From: Rhodococcus sp. HM1
GTDB taxonomy: Bacteria; Actinomycetota; Actinomycetes; Mycobacteriales; Mycobacteriaceae
Assembly (NCBI RefSeq): GCF_023218075.1
Contig: NZ_JALPTB010000018.1
Coordinates: 1-64,000, forward strand
Length of the DNA: 64,000 nucleotides
Direction: 5' to 3'
Below, piece by piece: positions 61,561-64,000 of this stretch (positions are counted from its first letter, which is position 1; the number at the start of each line of letters is the position of its first letter). Both the position numbers and the translations under genes were made by a program. A model generated the notes under the pieces. That model searched no databases. It saw nothing but the letters and a program-made list of their open reading frames with translations, and had not been told where the DNA came from.

Positions 61561-62289
61561 ATGAGCGAAAAATCCGGGCCGATCGAGAAGTTCCTCGTCA
61601 CGCTGCTCGACAACGGCAGCAGGCTGCAGGGCCCCGCGGTGGCGAAGTACGTCGACCGGGTCCGCCGGGCGCATCCCGACGAGTCGCCCGCGCAGATCAT
61701 CGAACGTCTCGAGAAGATGTTCCTGACCGGGGTCACGGGCAGCGGATCCGCGGTCGGTGCGACCGCCGCGTTCCCCGGAGTCGGAACCCTCACCGCGGTC
61801 GGGGCGGTCGGCGCCGAGACGATGTTCTTCCTCGAGGCGTCGGCACTGCTGACCCTCGCCGTCGCGTCGGTGCACGGCGTCCACCCGCAGGATCACGAGC
61901 AGCGCCGCGCGCTCGTCCTGGCCGTGGCCCTCGGTGAGACCGGCATGGAGGTGGTGAGCAAGGCGACCGGCACGACGATGAAGAACTGGACGTCGGCGAT
62001 CACCGGGAAGATCCCCGGCTCCCAGCTGAGGATGCTCAACAATTCGCTGGTCAAGAAGTTCATCCGCAAGTACTTCGCCAAGCGCAGCGCGCTGATCCTC
62101 GGCAAGCTGGTGCCCGCCGGAATCGGGGCGGTCATCGGTGGCGCCGGTAACCGCGCGCTCGGCAAGCGCACCATCAGCAACGCCCGTACCGCGTTCGGTC
62201 CGCCGCCCGCGCAGTGGCCGGATGCCCCCGCCGCGCTCGAACCCGGCACGGTGGGTGCCCTGCCGAGCGCCGCATCGACCGGTCCCTGA
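61561..62289 (+). CDS. Hypothetical membrane-associated protein (EcsC-like)
   Basis: 242 residues. Glycine/alanine-rich hydrophobic stretches (GSGSAVGATAAFPGVGTLTAVGAVGAETMFFLEASALLTLAVA near 60-105, and ALILGKLVPAGIGAVIGGAGNRAL near 180-203) lie between basic helices. The pattern recalls EcsC-family proteins, but the assignment is tentative. CGAAAGGCGAACCG precedes the ATG. The alpha/beta hydrolase gene starts one base after its stop codon, so the two are co-transcribed. Confidence 0.78.
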   Translation: MSEKSGPIEKFLVTLLDNGSRLQGPAVAKYVDRVRRAHPDESPAQIIERLEKMFLTGVTGSGSAVGATAAFPGVGTLTAVGAVGAETMFFLEASALLTLAVASVHGVHPQDHEQRRALVLAVALGETGMEVVSKATGTTMKNWTSAITGKIPGSQLRMLNNSLVKKFIRKYFAKRSALILGKLVPAGIGAVIGGAGNRALGKRTISNARTAFGPPPAQWPDAPAALEPGTVGALPSAASTGP

Positions 62290-62290
62290 C

Positions 62291-63130
62291 ATGTCCGCGC
62301 CGTCGGTGTACGTCCGCGAGTCGGGTACCGGCTCACGGACCGTCGTGCTGTTGCACGGCTACTCCGATCACGGCGGCACATGGTGCAAGGTGGAACCGGA
62401 ACTCGCCGAGCGGTACCGGGTGCTCACCGTGGATCTACCGGGGTTCGGTCGCAGCTACGCGCAGTGGCGGGCACCGGTGTTCGACCACTACGTCGACACC
62501 GTCGCGGATCTCGTCGCGGACCGCACCGAACCGGTCGCGCTGATCGGCAACTCGCTCGGTGCGGTCACGGCGCTGGCGTTCGCGTCGGTGCATCCGAAAC
62601 GAACCGACCGGGTGGTGCTGTCGGACATGCCGGGCCTGGCCGGAATTCCGCGGGTCTGGACGGAGAGCGCGCGGCTTCCCCTGGACCTGATGTCCCGGAT
62701 GATGTCCCGGCCGGTTCCGATGCCGGTGATGCAGCGGATGATCGGCGAGCTGTACACGCGGGCGGCGCTGCACCGGCCGGAACGGATGGATGCGGCCACG
62801 CTGTCCGCGTTCACCGCGAACTTCGCCGACCGGCGGCGGATGGACACAATGCTGAGGGTCGGCCGGACCGCGGTGCGTGAACTCGGGAGACTCCCGATAC
62901 CGGAGATGGTGCACGCGCTGACGATGCCGACGCTGTTGCTGTGGGGTGCGCACGATCGGCTCACGCCGGCGCGGGCGGCTCGCCGCGTCGTCGGCGGACC
63001 GGACCGGCGGGTGGTGATCATCCCCGACGCCGGGCATTGCCCCCAGCTCGAGGCACCCACCGAGTTCCTCGGCGCGGTGCTGCCGTTCCTCGAGCACCGG
63101 CGTCTCGCCGCCGGGGAGGCGGGCACGTAG
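62291..63130 (+). CDS. Alpha/beta hydrolase
   Basis: 279 residues. HGYSDHGGTW oxyanion region, VDLPGFGRS, nucleophile elbow GNSLG near residue 89, acid in WGAHDRLTP near 220 and histidine in DAGHCPQLEAP near 245. This is a complete, canonical catalytic triad of the esterase/haloalkane-dehalogenase-like group with an alpha-helical cap rich in methionine (MSRMMSRPVPMPVMQRM). The substrate is unknown. Confidence 0.9.
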   Translation: MSAPSVYVRESGTGSRTVVLLHGYSDHGGTWCKVEPELAERYRVLTVDLPGFGRSYAQWRAPVFDHYVDTVADLVADRTEPVALIGNSLGAVTALAFASVHPKRTDRVVLSDMPGLAGIPRVWTESARLPLDLMSRMMSRPVPMPVMQRMIGELYTRAALHRPERMDAATLSAFTANFADRRRMDTMLRVGRTAVRELGRLPIPEMVHALTMPTLLLWGAHDRLTPARAARRVVGGPDRRVVIIPDAGHCPQLEAPTEFLGAVLPFLEHRRLAAGEAGT

Positions 63131-63172
63131 GCTCGCGACGACCACGTGGACCGGCAGAGACGGGGGAAGTTC

Positions 63173-64000
63173 TTGACCGCACAGTTCGCGCAGGCGCCCG
63201 ATGCGTTCCCCGGTTCCGGGCCGCCGCCGGGCATCGCCGTGCAGGGGCTGACCAAGACGTACAGGAACATTCCGGCCGTCTCCAACCTGTCGTTCACGGT
63301 GCCGCCCGGATCGATCACCGGTTTCCTCGGGCCCAACGGATCCGGGAAGACCACCACGCTGCGGATGCTGCTGGGCCTGGTGCGCCCGACTGCGGGAATC
63401 GCGCTGATCGACGGCGTCCCGTACTCGTCGTTGCCGCAGCCGGGGCGGGTCGTCGGTGCCGTCCTCGACGCGCAGGGCGCGCACCCGAAGCACACGGCGC
63501 TCACCCATCTCGAGGTGTACTGCACGGCGATGCGGGTGCCGCTCTCGCAAGCGCGGGCGTCCCTCGACCTGGTCGGCCTGGGTTCGGTCGCGACCCGGCG
63601 CACCGGCGAGTTCTCCCTCGGGATGCGCCAACGGCTGGCGCTGGCGACCGCGCTGCTGGGGCAACCCCGCTACCTGGTCCTCGACGAACCGGCGAACGGC
63701 CTCGATCCGGAGGGCATGGCCTGGCTGCGCGAATTCCTGCAGTCGTATGCCCGATCCGGCGGCACGGTGCTGGTGTCGAGCCACATCCTGCGGGAGGTCG
63801 AGCAGATGGCCGACCACCTGGTGATCGTCTCCAACGGCACGCTCGTGCATCAGAGCAGCACCGCGGATCTGCGCAACGCCTACCGTTCGCGTGTCCTGGT
63901 GGCCTGTTCCGACCCGGCCCGTCTCGCGGCGGCCCTGGCGGCCGCCGGCATCACGGACGCGCAGATCCAGGGCGACGGGCGGCTCGCGGTCGTCGGGGCC
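63173..64000 (+). CDS. ABC transporter ATP-binding protein, 3' end beyond right edge
   Basis: 276 codons present, open at the right edge. TTG start at 63173 with GGGGGAAG five bases upstream. Walker A GPNGSGKTT near residue 55, signature FSLGMRQR, Walker B YLVLDEP and H-loop VSSHILREVEQMADH. The form (signature SLGMRQR, ANGLDPEG) is typical of ABC-2-type drug or antibiotic exporters. A permease gene should follow beyond the window. Confidence 0.9.
   Translation, partial: MTAQFAQAPDAFPGSGPPPGIAVQGLTKTYRNIPAVSNLSFTVPPGSITGFLGPNGSGKTTTLRMLLGLVRPTAGIALIDGVPYSSLPQPGRVVGAVLDAQGAHPKHTALTHLEVYCTAMRVPLSQARASLDLVGLGSVATRRTGEFSLGMRQRLALATALLGQPRYLVLDEPANGLDPEGMAWLREFLQSYARSGGTVLVSSHILREVEQMADHLVIVSNGTLVHQSSTADLRNAYRSRVLVACSDPARLAAALAAAGITDAQIQGDGRLAVVGA

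Overview
The window is GC-rich, uses GTG and TTG starts freely, and is packed with mycobacteriales-type genes: a FadD15-like acyl-CoA ligase, DUF1023 hydrolase, ESX/WXG100-like proteins, endonuclease IV, standalone TrpB2 and a DinB-fold protein. It most resembles a Rhodococcus or related Nocardiaceae chromosome; the genus is inferred from gene content, not from a marker gene. I saw no rRNA, tRNA, CRISPR array or transposase, and no gene-free stretch longer than 300 bases.

Positions 1-17400 (minus strand) hold part of a non-ribosomal peptide gene cluster. The first gene encodes a C-A-T-C-A-T-TE synthetase (17392-10346). After a 269-base gap carrying three 17-base direct repeats come a small protein of unknown function and a giant synthetase whose start overlaps that protein's stop. 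The giant synthetase reads C-(half C)-A-T-C-A-T-E-C and runs off the left edge. Both synthetases open with EntF-like condensation domains, which suggests an aryl-capped peptide such as a siderophore. The two proteins look like copies of one C-A-T-C-A-T block, and their second A domains share the same specificity residues.

Positions 17500-31950 are mostly housekeeping and envelope genes: a helical protein and a large putative DNA-binding protein, a secreted lipase, HMG-CoA lyase with glycerate kinase, a DUF7159-like anchored protein, a DUF1023 hydrolase with a lipoprotein, an FtsX/MacB-type ABC exporter and an SDR.

Positions 32100-40250 hold a YbjN-like protein with a cysteine-rich tail, endonuclease IV, an ABC-2 efflux operon that ends in its own TetR, a quinone oxidoreductase divergent from an HxlR regulator, and an AMIN-like lipoprotein. 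Next is a tightly overlapped four-gene minus-strand operon: an EspC-like protein, a WXG100-like protein with a novel C-terminal domain, and two small membrane proteins. This operon is locally AT-richer and is the best candidate for an undescribed secretion or effector-immunity system.

Positions 40340-64000 hold an ABC exporter behind a textbook MerR/SoxR-type promoter, a DinB-like protein, DUF1206, a DEAD-box helicase, TrpB2, a phosphoribosyltransferase, FadD15, and a TetR flanked by two matching operators that face an FAD aldonolactone oxidase and an alanine-racemase-fold enzyme. They are followed by adenine deaminase, a crotonase, a degenerate AMP-binding protein, an MFS exporter, a GNAT protein, a glutathionyl-hydroquinone reductase-like enzyme, a VOC protein under an AraC regulator, two further genes, and an ABC ATPase cut by the right edge.
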